The notes: generated by a model from the letters alone, not told the origin. A DNA stretch of 64,000 nt from Cohnella sp. CFH 77786 (GCF_019400745.1 NZ_WJIB01000010.1:186001-250000), one strand, 5' to 3'; shown: positions 35,058 to 44,900, numbered from the stretch's first letter. Made by a program: numbers and translations.

Positions 35058-36395
35058 CTAGCGAAACAGCTTCCATAACAGAGAGGGCTGGAAAAATGAA
35101 CTTGAAGGGCGTTTCAAATTCATCACTTGCACCAACCGCAAATAAACGGAGGGGTCATGGGCCGATGCCTTGTAGATTCTGCGGGTGAACCATTGTTTCA
35201 CACCGGTACCGATCGGCCTCGTTCCCTTAATGCCAGGATGCCGGTAAGCTTCGATAAGCGCCATGTCCCAAGGGTCTTGAGTAAGCTTGGGCAACTGAGC
35301 CCAATAGCTTCGGATTGCCGCATCAATGCTGTCTCCGATAGATAAACGGCCCAGCTCCGCACCCAATAATTCGGCCTCCATTGCCGCTACCGACATTCCT
35401 TGGCCGTACAGGGGGTCGAACCGGCAATACGAATCCCCGATCATGATGAACCGTGCGGGGATCTTGCTCAGGACATTTTTCCGCTTCCTGGATTGGGAGG
35501 GGATTCGGTAAATTTTCATTTCACTGACAGGGGTTGCCCTCTGAATAAAGTCATAGATATGCGGTTGAGGCAGCATTCGGGCAATCTGTTCGAAGTCCGC
35601 TTCAGTCCGGGGAGGCTCTCTCAAGTATCCACCGAGCGTAACGCCGATGATTTGATTTTCAAACGGAAGGACGACCCCCGCATAGGGAGACTCGGGAAGC
35701 CGGGCCGAGATCATCAGATTGGTCCATCCGCGATCCACCCAATCGGTCGTGTAATAGCGGGTCGCATAAAACAATTCAATCGGTACGACTTCGCTCGTGT
35801 CTTGCTCCGCACCCAACCATTTCAGCGTGTGAGAACCTGCGCCGCCGGCATCCACGACCAAATCTGCCAGGATCTCTTCTTCGTGTTGAGAGGATTCGCT
35901 GCGCACCTTGACGCCTTGAACACGGCTCCGATCATCGGATAGGATCATGCCGGTTACACGGGAACGATACTGAACCGACACTTGGGGAATGAGGGCCACC
36001 CGACCACGAATATGCTGCTCCAGAAATGGCCGCGTCTGCTGTACCCCTTGGATTCCGCTCGGAAACCGCTGTTTCCATTCTCCGAAATGGAACCACTCCA
36101 GATCACGGGTAAAATCAGTGACGATACTCCCGTTCCGGATCAGTTCCTGAATCATACCCGGAAACATGGACTCCAAAATATTCTGACCGCGCTCGAGCAA
36201 TACGTGCGAATGGTGACCTTGCGGAACTTTGTTTCGAGGTTGTGCGCCTTCCGGAGGTTCATCCGCCTCAACGATGACGATTTCCTCGAAAAAATCAGCA
36301 AGTACTCTCGCCGCCAGCAGTCCTGCAATACTGCCCCCGATCACGATCGCCCGACCCGCTCTTCCAGGCGGCGTGGAAGCTATTTGATCCATCAT
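35058..36395 (-). CDS. FAD-dependent monooxygenase/oxidoreductase
   Basis: 445 residues. An N-terminal Rossmann motif (AIVIGGSIAGLLAARVLADF, near 13) and a Glu ending strand 2 (IVIVEAD) bind FAD. The middle stretch PQGHHSHVLLERGQNILESM and FIMIGDSYCRFDPLYGQGMS (near 320) are typical of class A flavin monooxygenases and halogenase/epoxidase relatives. The start is uncertain among ATGs at 36395, 36404 and 36416; 36395 gives the best spacing to GGGAGAGG. It is downstream of a NarL-type regulator, which may control it. The substrate is unknown. Confidence 0.8.
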   Translation of the reverse strand: MMDQIASTPPGRAGRAIVIGGSIAGLLAARVLADFFEEIVIVEADEPPEGAQPRNKVPQGHHSHVLLERGQNILESMFPGMIQELIRNGSIVTDFTRDLEWFHFGEWKQRFPSGIQGVQQTRPFLEQHIRGRVALIPQVSVQYRSRVTGMILSDDRSRVQGVKVRSESSQHEEEILADLVVDAGGAGSHTLKWLGAEQDTSEVVPIELFYATRYYTTDWVDRGWTNLMISARLPESPYAGVVLPFENQIIGVTLGGYLREPPRTEADFEQIARMLPQPHIYDFIQRATPVSEMKIYRIPSQSRKRKNVLSKIPARFIMIGDSYCRFDPLYGQGMSVAAMEAELLGAELGRLSIGDSIDAAIRSYWAQLPKLTQDPWDMALIEAYRHPGIKGTRPIGTGVKQWFTRRIYKASAHDPSVYLRLVQVMNLKRPSSSFFQPSLLWKLFR

Positions 36396-36450
36396 GAATG
36401 CCATTCCCTCTCCCATCTACCGTCCTTTGACCTCATGGCGTCCCTTCGCC

Positions 36451-37104
36451 TCAAGTTCCACGTCCAAGACCGGCTTCCCTCGCCAGCAGGATAGCCTGGG
36501 CACGGTCGGCAACCTGAAGCTTGTTCAGGATGTTGGATACGTGATTCCGAACCGTCTTCAAACTCAGCTGGAACGTTGAGGCCAGATCGGCGACCGTCAT
36601 CCCTTTGGCGAGCTGTTCCAGGATTTCGATCTCCCTGGCGGTCAGTCCCGGGAACATATCTTTCTGAGGCGGGCGCTGGATCGTGTCGAAATAATACATC
36701 ATTTTGCTTGCGATTCCGGGGCTGAAAATGGCCTCTCCGTCCGCAACGCCGACCAGAGCGCGGATGATTTCCTTGGGCTTGGCCCCCTTAAGCAGATAAC
36801 CTCTAGCGCCTGCCCTCATCGCCGAGAAGACGGAATTGTCGTCGTCGAACATCGTCAGGACCAGCACGCGAATATGCGGGCTCGTCATCGTGATTTGACG
36901 GGTGGCTTCGATTCCGTTGACGCCGGGCATGCTGATGTCCATCAGAACGACATCGGGTTGCAGCGATTCTGCCAGGCTTACGGCCTCGTCTCCGGATTCC
37001 GCTTCGCCGACGATCTCCACTTCCCCGTATCCCTGAAGCACGGCGATGATTCCTTCCCGGAAGAGGGGATGGTCGTCCGCGATCAGGATTCTCATTTTCT
37101 CCAT
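36451..37104 (-). CDS. NarL/FixJ-family response regulator
   Basis: 217 residues: receiver domain with the acidic pair in LIADDHPLF and the phospho-acceptor Asp in VVLMDISMPG (about residue 54), Lys in YLLKGAKP (about 104); C-terminal LuxR-type helix-turn-helix LTAREIEILEQLAKG, SLKTVRNHVSNIL. It begins 13 bases after the kinase stop, with AAGGAGG eight bases before the ATG, and is clearly its partner. Possible targets include the FAD monooxygenase gene that follows; this is inference. Confidence 0.93.
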   Translation of the reverse strand: MEKMRILIADDHPLFREGIIAVLQGYGEVEIVGEAESGDEAVSLAESLQPDVVLMDISMPGVNGIEATRQITMTSPHIRVLVLTMFDDDNSVFSAMRAGARGYLLKGAKPKEIIRALVGVADGEAIFSPGIASKMMYYFDTIQRPPQKDMFPGLTAREIEILEQLAKGMTVADLASTFQLSLKTVRNHVSNILNKLQVADRAQAILLAREAGLGRGT

Positions 37105-37117
37105 TGGTGAAGCCTCC

Positions 37118-39172
37118 TTAGCCCGATGCGGGTTGCAGCATCAATGGGATTTCGATCTCGATTCGGGTTCCCGTTGCGACAGAAGAATCGATCTCCATCC
37201 GTCCGTTCAACTCCTCGGCGCGTTCCCGCATGGAGCGGATGCCGACGCCTCTATGGGAAGCGTCGGACATGCCGACGCCATTATCCTCGATTTGGATTCG
37301 AAGCGATTCGCGGGCGATGAGCTGAATATGGCATACGGTGCCGCGCGAATGCTTCAATGCGTTCGCGATGGCCTCTTGAATAATTCGATAGACGGCCACT
37401 TCGACCGCGGCCATGAGCGGAGGCAGCGACTCGGGCGTCTGAAGGACGATGCGGAAATGGGCTTGTTGCGATTGTGCCGCCAGTTCGCGGAGGGAGAACA
37501 GCAAGCCGAATTCATCCAGTGAAGGCGGCCGAAGCGCGTATACGAGCCGGCGGATGTCCGCGATCGCCCCATCCAATTGCTGCTGGATGCCCGCGAGCAT
37601 AGACTGGGCTTTAGGCGACTGTTCTTCGAACTGATCATGGACGGCCGCCAGCTTCATGCTGATGCTGGCGAGGTTCGATCCGAGTCCGTCATGCAAATCC
37701 CGCCGCAGACGGCGTCTCTCCTCTTCCCTCGCGCTCACGAGCTGTTCTCTGGAACGCTGCAGTTCGTTCGACAAGAGAGCCGTACGGGTCGCGATGGCCA
37801 CCTGCCGGATCAAATCGTCGAGCAGGTAACGTTTGCTTGGAGGGATGAGGTTATGAATCGCCGATGAACCGAGGATCAACGTTCCGACAGGCTCATTTTG
37901 AATAGACAGCGGGAATTCCAAGCATTCGGAAACCGGTACTCCGTACGATGCCAGCAGCATGTCCGAGCCTTCGCGATGGTCCCTGATCGAGGCATAAGGC
38001 AACCGTAAAGCCTGTGCCAACGATTCCAATACGAGCGGCAAGAAGGTTCGATTGGATACGACCGCCTCCAGCTGCTGGGTTAAATTCGCGACCACCCGGT
38101 AGGGTTCCTCCCGCATACCGTAAATCAGCCGGTTAACGGCATTCTGCACTTGATCCCGCAGAGGCTGCAACATCATCGCGATGAATCCGACCGTCAGCAT
38201 GGAGATCAGCCAATTGTTCGCCGTTTGGAAGATCACGCCGACCATTCCCGTCACGAGCGCGTAAACGGATACGATCGCGAAGCTAAGCACGGCATAGACG
38301 ATAGAGCGGTTGAATACGGTCGCGATTTTCCCGTTTCTCTGCTCGATCACGGTAAGCGCCACGGAGAAGGGAATCGACAGCAACCCAATATTCATGACGG
38401 CCCACAGCATGATTTTGACGACCGGATGGCTTCCGACGGCCAGCATGAAGGCTGCTCCCACGACGTATAAGGCGGTGCTCCCGATAAACCATTTCGTTCG
38501 TTGCCGCTGCTCCGGCGAAAAAGTCCTCCGATACCGATGGATTTGGGAATAGACGATGAGCGCGAACAGAACAGAGCTTTGAACGACCCGGATCGTCAAC
38601 GGCCACGTGGACATATCCAGAACCGTCGATGGCGCGAAATAGGGGGTTAACGCAAAAAACAATCCGTAAATGGCGAAGTACTTCGTCCAGCGGGGAGTGA
38701 AGACTCCGTCGGGATACAAGAAGAGCAGCAAATAGGACAAGCCGAATAAGATATCCTGGAATTCGAACGCATGGATCGCGAGCGGCCATGGTTCCAGGGT
38801 GGATCCGTCATTCGTGAAGGCGGAGCCTGTTGCCATGAGCAGAATGGAAGTCGCATAACAAACGGGATCGTTCGATCCATAACGATAGAGAATCCAACTG
38901 ACGGCGAAAAAGCTCGCGAACGATAGGGCAGCAATACCTCCGATCACTCCGCTGTAGAACGACACCGGCAATCCGATCCGATTCAACAGGGAGATCTGAT
39001 CAGAAGTCAAATAAAAAATGTTGGCGCACATCCGACCATCTGAGCAAGCGATCTGGTGCAGGGAGTAACCTTTCCATAACGAGATCGCAAAAATGCTAAG
39101 CGAGAGAAGGGCGAACAACGGCCATATCGCGTACCGGCCAAGAAAGAGGACCCCAGAGATAACCCTCTTCAC
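37118..39172 (-). CDS. Membrane sensor histidine kinase (HisKA_3 type)
   Basis: 684 residues from the GTG at 39172, which follows GAGGTGG; a TTG at 39202 is an alternative. Roughly eight hydrophobic helices fill residues 1-330, with a periplasm-like loop holding two Cys (about 45-50). Then a GAF-like region, a coiled stretch, and the phospho-acceptor EERRRLRRDLHDGLGSNLAS near 488. HATPase motifs are AIANALKHS, IEDNGVGM and GVGIRSMRERAEEL. The 7TM-type sensor head suggests perception within or at the membrane. Signal not known. Pairs with the NarL regulator. Confidence 0.9.
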   Translation of the reverse strand: MKRVISGVLFLGRYAIWPLFALLSLSIFAISLWKGYSLHQIACSDGRMCANIFYLTSDQISLLNRIGLPVSFYSGVIGGIAALSFASFFAVSWILYRYGSNDPVCYATSILLMATGSAFTNDGSTLEPWPLAIHAFEFQDILFGLSYLLLFLYPDGVFTPRWTKYFAIYGLFFALTPYFAPSTVLDMSTWPLTIRVVQSSVLFALIVYSQIHRYRRTFSPEQRQRTKWFIGSTALYVVGAAFMLAVGSHPVVKIMLWAVMNIGLLSIPFSVALTVIEQRNGKIATVFNRSIVYAVLSFAIVSVYALVTGMVGVIFQTANNWLISMLTVGFIAMMLQPLRDQVQNAVNRLIYGMREEPYRVVANLTQQLEAVVSNRTFLPLVLESLAQALRLPYASIRDHREGSDMLLASYGVPVSECLEFPLSIQNEPVGTLILGSSAIHNLIPPSKRYLLDDLIRQVAIATRTALLSNELQRSREQLVSAREEERRRLRRDLHDGLGSNLASISMKLAAVHDQFEEQSPKAQSMLAGIQQQLDGAIADIRRLVYALRPPSLDEFGLLFSLRELAAQSQQAHFRIVLQTPESLPPLMAAVEVAVYRIIQEAIANALKHSRGTVCHIQLIARESLRIQIEDNGVGMSDASHRGVGIRSMRERAEELNGRMEIDSSVATGTRIEIEIPLMLQPASG

Positions 39173-39400
39173 GGGCGCAACCCACCTCTTTCTGCTCGTC
39201 AATACAATCTTTCTAGACTATAACCGCTATTTCGCCGGCTTGGAAGGGAAGAATTCCCGTTCGGCTCGGGAACTTTCTTCCCGCCCCGTCCGGGAATATG
39301 AATCATGACGGCGGGATCGCTTCGCTGATACATTGTTTACGTCGCCTTGCACGACGGAGGGCGGCGAATTCGATTACGACGCGCGAAGCGGAGGATGAAC

Positions 39401-39925
39401 ATGACAATCGAAAGAGCGGTAAGATGGTTTGCATTTGTCGCCATGATCGGAGGAATGAGCCGGATCGGGATGACCCCCTCGTCCTACATTTGGGGAGGCG
39501 ACAGCAATCAGGAACTGATTTGCGCATTTGTCGCCAACATCCTGATGGTGTTCGGTACGTTCGGTCTCTATCTGGCGCAAGCGAAAGAGGCGGGGAAATT
39601 CGGATTTCTCTCGTTCGCCGTCATGGAGCTTGGTCTTATCATGGTCACTTGTACGGTTTGGTCAACCATGCTTCATGTATCGCCGTGGGAATGGGGGATC
39701 GTGAAAAGCATCGAGATCGCGTCAGGGATGCTTGGACTTCTGCTCTTCCCGATCGCAAGTCTTAGAGCCCGCGTCCTGCCGAAATGGCCGTGCATTACGC
39801 TTATTGCCATGCTGTTTATCGGCGTAGTCCCAATCTTCGAGAAAATCGTCGCCTTGCTCTGGGGAGTCGCCTACATCGGCATGGGATACGCGGTGTGGAG
39901 GTCCAAACAAATCGCAAGAGCCTGA
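39401..39925 (+). CDS. Multi-pass membrane protein, 174 residues
   Basis: Five to six hydrophobic segments (LICAFVANILMVFGTFGLYL, FLSFAVMELGLIMVTCTVW, IEIASGMLGLLLFPIASL, ITLIAMLFIGVVPIF, IVALLWGVAYIGMGYAVW). The ATG at 39401 follows GGAGG. It is divergent from the histidine kinase gene, and the two could share a control region at 39173-39400. No family was recognised. Confidence 0.65.
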   Translation: MTIERAVRWFAFVAMIGGMSRIGMTPSSYIWGGDSNQELICAFVANILMVFGTFGLYLAQAKEAGKFGFLSFAVMELGLIMVTCTVWSTMLHVSPWEWGIVKSIEIASGMLGLLLFPIASLRARVLPKWPCITLIAMLFIGVVPIFEKIVALLWGVAYIGMGYAVWRSKQIARA

Positions 39926-39981
39926 ACAGCTTACACCCAGCGGCGGTTTGTTTACGAAGAGATGGAAGACGACCACGATGA

Positions 39982-40008
39982 AAAATATGACTGGCCGAAA
40001 ACCGATAT
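39982..40008 (+). promoter_or_regulatory. Candidate sigma-D (motility) promoter
   Basis: AAAA, 15 bases, ACCGATAT: close to the B. subtilis sigma-D consensus TAAA-N15-GCCGATAA. The expected start lies just ahead of the ribosome site of the yjfB-like gene (ATG at 40030), so the leader would be very short. Confidence 0.45.
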
Positions 40009-40029
40009 ATAACCTTGAGGAGGGATATC

Positions 40030-40206
40030 ATGGATATCGCGGCCGCATCCGTGGCAATGAGTCAATCCGCGTTGTCTACCGCCGTGGGAATCCGGGTGCT
40101 GTCTATGGCGAAAGACCAGGCGGTACAGCAAGGCCAGGGACTTGTGCAAATGATTCAGCAAAGTCTCGATCCTAATGTTGGGCGTCATTTGGATGTAAAG
40201 GTGTGA
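40030..40206 (+). CDS. yjfB: YjfB-type putative motility protein
   Basis: 58 residues: MDIAAASVAMSQSALSTAVG at the start, a helical middle with MIQQSLDPNVG and a C-terminal HLDVKV, all as in the YjfB family of short, sigma-D-regulated Firmicute proteins. TTGAGGAGGG precedes the ATG. The candidate sigma-D promoter and a clean terminator make this a complete single-gene unit. The molecular role of the family is unknown. Confidence 0.85.
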   Translation: MDIAAASVAMSQSALSTAVGIRVLSMAKDQAVQQGQGLVQMIQQSLDPNVGRHLDVKV

Positions 40207-40208
40207 GT

Positions 40209-40234
40209 AACTCCCCCGGTGGCCCGGGGGAGTT
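40209..40234 (+). terminator. Rho-independent terminator of the yjfB-like gene
   Basis: AACTCCCCCGG / CCCGGGGGAGTT with a short loop and TTATT following, just after the stop. Confidence 0.88.
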
Positions 40235-40327
40235 TTATTGTCATCCTTCCGACCGGTGCGACTCCTCGAAGACAACGCCACGCAGGCTTCAACTTTCAAT
40301 CCATATCCATTCCGCGAATCATTTCAG

Positions 40328-40654
40328 CTAGAAATATGGCTTGGGTTCTTCTTCATCTTTCGCGGAATACAACAACGTTACAGTACCTTCGTCTGCCCAT
40401 TTCCGCAGCTGCTTTAATAACGGAATCTTCGATTCATCATCCATGAGCTCTTTACGATATCTTTCCTCGAACTCGCCGAAGTTCGCATGCTCATGAAACC
40501 GCTTCCTCAATTCGTGACTTGGCGCAACCTCCTTCATCCACTCGTGTATCGCCGCCTTCTCCTTTGAAACGCCCCGTGGCCAAAGTCGATCCACTAGAAT
40601 CCGCTTTCCATCGGACTCCTCCGTCGGATCATAGATGCGCTTGATACGAATCAT
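40328..40654 (-). CDS. DUF488 family protein (YeaO-like)
   Basis: 108 residues: IRIKRIYDP, RILVDRLWPRGVSKEKA near 18-34, EWMKEVAPSHELRKRF, EFEERYRKEL and VTLLYSAKDEE are DUF488 hallmarks. The function of the family is unsettled. It is a single gene, convergent with the yjfB-like gene. Confidence 0.9.
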   Translation of the reverse strand: MIRIKRIYDPTEESDGKRILVDRLWPRGVSKEKAAIHEWMKEVAPSHELRKRFHEHANFGEFEERYRKELMDDESKIPLLKQLRKWADEGTVTLLYSAKDEEEPKPYF

Positions 40655-40748
40655 CCATGTTCACCCTTATCCGTTCCAGATATACAACGTACACGCCCTC
40701 CATAGTTTGCTCGACAAAATATTGCGTAAAGTCTGGAACTAGATATTG

Positions 40749-40773
40749 GAGCCATCGCAGGATGGCTCTTTTC
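40749..40773 (+). terminator. Hairpin with T run upstream of the rhodanese promoter
   Basis: GAGCCATC-GCAG-GATGGCTC followed by TTTTC. No plus-strand gene precedes it directly; it insulates the rhodanese promoter from read-through or is a relic. Confidence 0.6.
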
Positions 40774-40790
40774 ATTTCCATCCAAAAAAA

Positions 40791-40852
40791 AGTTGTTGCA
40801 TAGTCAACTAAACCGTGTTATTCTCAACTCAATATAGTTGCGCAGTCAACTA
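40791..40852 (+). promoter_or_regulatory. Promoter with two inverted-repeat operators, MarR-like, for the rhodanese gene
   Basis: TTGCAT (-35, 40796-40801), 17 bases, TATTCT (-10, 40819-40824). Operator 1 (40791-40810) carries AGTTG...CAACT and overlaps the -35. Operator 2 (40835-40852) is TAGTTGCGCAGTCAACTA with perfect 6-base arms, near the start site. Both contain TTGC(AT/GC)AGTCAACTA, so one regulator probably binds both. The size fits a MarR/OhrR-type or similar redox repressor; no such gene is in this window. Confidence 0.65.
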
Positions 40853-40875
40853 CAATTCCAAGGGAGGCAACAACG

Positions 40876-41211
40876 ATGGTTGTTACAAGCATCAGCCGTA
40901 CCGAGATCCAAGACAAACTCGCGAAAGGAGAAAAGTTCATTCTGGTCGAGGCATTACCCGCCAATTACTATGAAGATGCGCATCTTCCGGGTGCCCTTCA
41001 CTTGCCGCATGATCAGGTGGATCAATTGGCCCCTGCTCTGCTGCCGGATAAATCGGCCGAAATCGTCACATATTGCGCCAGCCTGCCGTGCCCCAACTCG
41101 GAAATCGCCGCTAAGCGCCTGGTGGAGCTCGGGTATACGAATGTCAAAGAATATCGCGAAGGCAAGCAAGATTGGTCCGAAGCCGGACTGCCGTTTGAAA
41201 GCGGAAAATAA
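40876..41211 (+). CDS. Rhodanese-like sulfurtransferase
   Basis: 111 residues: FILVEALPANYYEDAHLPGA near residue 22, then VTYCASLPCPNSEIAAKRLV with the active-site Cys (about 63) and VKEYREGKQDWSEAGLP at the C terminus. A single-domain rhodanese with a second nearby Cys, moving sulfane sulfur in the cytoplasm. GGGAGG precedes the ATG. Its tandem operators suggest control by a thiol- or oxidant-sensing repressor. Confidence 0.88.
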   Translation: MVVTSISRTEIQDKLAKGEKFILVEALPANYYEDAHLPGALHLPHDQVDQLAPALLPDKSAEIVTYCASLPCPNSEIAAKRLVELGYTNVKEYREGKQDWSEAGLPFESGK

Positions 41212-41220
41212 GGTATGAAT

Positions 41221-41258
41221 AAGAAGCCCCCAAGGGTACATCCCATTGGGGGCTTCTT
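41221..41258 (+). terminator. Rho-independent terminator of the rhodanese gene
   Basis: AAGAAGCCCCCAA / TTGGGGGCTTCTT arms, a 12-base loop and a T tail; starts 10 bases after the stop. Confidence 0.88.
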
Positions 41259-41302
41259 ATGGTCATTAGCCAGGATAAACCCACGGATTGAGGTGTGTAA
41301 GC

Positions 41303-41465
41303 ATGAAAGCGGTCGTATACTCAGCCTGGAATTAGCCGGGGAAGTGGAGTCGGGGGGCAAAGCGAACATCCAAAGCGGGCAAAAAGTTCTTATTTATGGA
41401 GCTTCAGGCAGCGTAGGAACATACGCCGTGCAGCTTGCCAAACATTTTGGCCGTATTGCGCATTT
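41303..41465 (+). pseudogene. Zinc-type alcohol dehydrogenase/quinone reductase remnant
   Basis: Begins [10 protein letters not shown] then TAG. After a frame change it reads LELAGEVES, then [20 protein letters not shown] and [11 protein letters not shown], the NAD(P)-binding loop of an MDR enzyme. Start and cofactor loop are brought together by an internal deletion of about 100 codons. Not functional. Confidence 0.85.
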
Positions 41466-41534
41466 TGAATTCTCTCTGGGGTCTCGCCAGCGGATAAGCC
41501 ATCAGAACGGTAACCAGCATGGAGAATGCCGTCC
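41458..41534 (-). pseudogene. ABC sugar permease fragment A (inverted)
   Basis: Minus-strand reading [20 protein letters not shown], then REFKMR, a loop region of MalG/LplC-type sugar permeases. It abuts fragment B on the opposite strand. No start or stop. Confidence 0.7.
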
Positions 41535-41540
41535 CCAGGC

Positions 41541-41723
41541 ATGTGGATCCTGGTCTTCTGCATGCTCTTTAACGGAGGCTTGATTCCCGGGTATCAGTTC
41601 AGCATCGTTCCGATGTTCGGTATCGTGATGGCGCTCCAAAATTATAATCCTGGCCAGGCATATTCCGTTCCGAGTGTGCAATACCGCGAATATGGAATGG
41701 GTGAAATCCCTTGGAGCGGATGA
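41541..41723 (+). pseudogene. ABC sugar permease fragment B, joined to an LplB-like N-terminal piece
   Basis: Reads [20 protein letters not shown] and then SIVPMFGIVMALQNYNPGQA. The first part follows fragment A in intact MalG-like permeases; the second resembles the start of a different (LplB-like) permease. It is therefore a mosaic scar. 41724-41880 contains no gene that I can support. Confidence 0.65.
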
Positions 41724-41892
41724 GGTGATCGGATCGCCTGCGTTGTCACGGGTACCGACCTCCGGTTCGATCTGAATCAAACGATTGTTGCGCACGTTCA
41801 TCACCCCATCATTGAATATCTTCGCCAATCGTTAACAGCATTTGATACGGATTGTATATATCCTTCTGATCGTAATTCCCCGACATGTTCAA

Positions 41893-41919
41893 AGGGCAGG
41901 CGAATCATTCGCCTGCCCT
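41893..41919 (-). terminator. Terminator hairpin of the giant SLH gene
   Basis: AGGGCAGGCGAAT / ATTCGCCTGCCCT with a one-base centre, 14 bases beyond the stop at 41933. The T run on the minus side is short (TTTG). Confidence 0.7.
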
Positions 41920-41932
41920 CTGTAACTCAGCT

Positions 41933-44900
41933 TTATCCTGGCTTATTCAGCAACAACCGCTTAATCATAGCCGCCATCTGCGCTCTCGTCGCTTGACCCT
42001 TGGGATCGAAGCGATGGGCGGATGTACCGTGCACGAGTCCGGCTTGAAGCGACAGGGCTACGACTTCCTTCGCCCATCCGCTGATTTGGCCGTTATCATC
42101 GAACTTCTTAAGAAGCTCCAGGTTGGCGTCCTGATCATCGATCGAATACAAGTAGGCATAGGCTCTCCAGATGATCACGGCCATCTGCTCCCGGGTGATC
42201 GGCGCATTCGGAGCGAAACGATCCTCCGAATAGCCGTGGATAATACCCGCGGCGAGCGCGGCTTGCACGTCGGCATAATACCAGTCGTCTTCGTCGACAT
42301 CGGTAAACCGCGTGACTTTGGCGAGCTCGGCAGCCGGCAGGTTGAGTGCCCGCACGAGCACGGAGGTGAATTCTGCCCTCGTTACCACCCGATTCGGTTG
42401 GAACGACTCCGGCGATACGCCATAGACCAGCAGGCGTTGCGCCATCCAGCCGATATCAGACGCGGCCCAATGACCCGCGATGTCCTTGAAGGTGTTCGTG
42501 TACTCCATCACGGCGAAGTGTCCGGAAGAGCGGATATCGAACACGATCCGATTCGGCGCTTGAGCCGTTGCCTGATCCCGCACATAGGACCAGCGTCCGG
42601 CGGTCGGATCGAAACGATACAGCGCTTGCTGCCCTGTCGCCCCATAAGGAAGCTCGACGCGTACCGACTTCTCCGAAGGCACCTCGAACGCGCTCGCTTT
42701 CCCATCCCGGAGAACCTCGAGCTTGAACATGACGGCTTTCCCGACGGGCTTCAACGACTTGCCGCTCTGCCGGTCCGCAGCATCGACGGAAGTCTTAATC
42801 TGCTCCGCCGACGGCTCGGCAAACGAGATATTCAGAGAAGCGTCGGACGGAAGCGAGACTGCTCCGAGAACGTCGCCCGGAAGCGAGACTTGCAACGTGC
42901 CCGGCTTATAGACGATGCCGGCGCTGTTCTTCTTCAACTCGGCAAGCACGTCAGGCGTGAGCCGCAATACGTATTCGTCGGCTTGCTGACCTTCTGCGAC
43001 ATGGAGCAGCTTCTGCCCGTTCGCTCCGTTCTGCAAAGCTTTCGCGATGGCTTCGCTGCGGACGGTCGTCAGCAATCCCGTTCCGCCGTTGCCGCTCGTG
43101 AACTTCTCCGTCTTCGTCACGGACGGCGACTCACCCGATCCGCCCGATCCGCCTCCCGGACTCGGACTTGGACTCGGCTCCGGTTCCGTGCCGCGCCGTT
43201 TCACTTGGAGGCTATACTCGCGGACGGTCACGCCGTCCTCCGCCGTGACGCGGATGGCGATTTTCCCGTCGTTCGGTATCCGAACGGTTTTCGCCGTGCC
43301 GCTGACCGCTTCGACGCCGTCTATGGTGAGCTTCGCTTTGGAATCGGCGGTTTGCGCCGTCACTTGGACGTCTTTTGCCGTTTGCGATACTTCAACCGTG
43401 TAAGCAAGACGTTCCGGATCAAACCCCGGCGACAACACACTCCCGGCTACCGACAGTGCCGATAGCTTGGCATTCGTTCCCGCCGCTTGCCTGGTAACCT
43501 TCAACGTATACTCGCGGTCGGTCACGCCGTCCTCCGCCGTGACGCGGACGGCGATTTCCCCGTCGTCCGGGATCCGCACGGATTTGGCCGTGCCGCTGAC
43601 GGCTTCGACGCCGTCTACGGCGAGCTTCGCTTGGGCATCGGCGGTTCGCGCCGTCACTTGGATGTCTTCCGCCGTCTGCGATACTTGCACCGTGTAGGCA
43701 AGTACTCCCGGATCAAATTCCGGCGTCAACGCGCCCCCGGCTACCGACAGTGCCGACAGCGAAGCATTCGTTCCAATCGCTTGCCTGGAAACCGTGAGCG
43801 TCCCCTCGCTCGACGCGTTGCCTGCCGCGTCGGCGACCGCTCCGCCGAGCACGTTCAATTCCGTTTCCTTACCGGACGGCAGCGGCTCCTTCAGACTGAT
43901 GAGCAGCGTCTGATTGCCGCCCGTAGCTGCGGACCGTACGACCGAGGCAATCGCTTCGGCGTTGCCGTCCAATGCAAGCTTGGATGCGTCTACCGCGGCT
44001 CCAAGCGGTTCGTTGAACGTCAGGCTGAGGATCATGCCTCCGTCTTCCGCCGTCGCGCGGGTGGGAACCGGCCCCGTTTCGTCGCGCAAGCTAACCGTGA
44101 ACGGACCGGCATAGCCTTCGCTCATCCATACGCCGGCGTAACTCCGGAAGAGGTTCGCCTTGACCTTCAACGCGTATTCCGAGCCGACCTTCAAAGCGGA
44201 TCCGTTCTTCGGCGTAAAGCGGAGGACCGGCGACAGCGTCTCCAGTCCGGCGGGATCCGCCGGGTTGATCTCCGGTTTGACGAAGGCCAGAGTCCCCTCC
44301 ATCTCCTGGTTATCCGGTCCCGTCACCGTCACGGCTTGCGCCGGGATCGTGGTCGGCACCTTCACGTACTTGCTGAATTGAATATCCACATAACCGCCGC
44401 CATCGTATGTGACTCCCGTCACCGTCTGAACCTTCGGCGCTTCCCAGGATACGAGCCCCGCGTTCACCTCGGTATGCGGCGGCGGAACGTCAAGCTCCGC
44501 GCTCGTCTTCGTCTCGTAGCCTTCCTTCTCCCAGACGACCTTCCACTTGCCTTCCGGAACGTCCCAGCCGTATTTGCCTTGATCGTCGGTGTCATGCGGA
44601 TTCACTTGCTCATACGGCCCCGCGTCCCACACGGTCCATTCTTGGCTGACCGGGTCCTTATAGAGCACCGTCGCCTTCACGCCGCTCAGTCGGTTCGACG
44701 GAACGGCTTCGTAGACATAGCCGCTCGGGTCGTAGATCCAGCGGAGACGGGCGATTTTCTTGCGCTTCAGCTCCAGCTTCTTCTCGTCGACGTCTTCGTC
44801 CAGACACTGATTATAACCGGTACCGACCGCGTCAATCTGCGCGTCGACGTAGTTATCGATTTGTTTGCCGGCGGCCGCCGTCGCGCCTGCGGCCGCGATC

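Noticed and set aside
39948-40175. 75-codon plus ORF overlapping the yjfB-like gene
   Set aside because: Different frame from yjfB, poor composition, and the YjfB frame has a family match and terminator.
41502-41828. 108-codon minus ORF
   Set aside because: It runs across the permease fragments in the wrong frame; no domain or start context.
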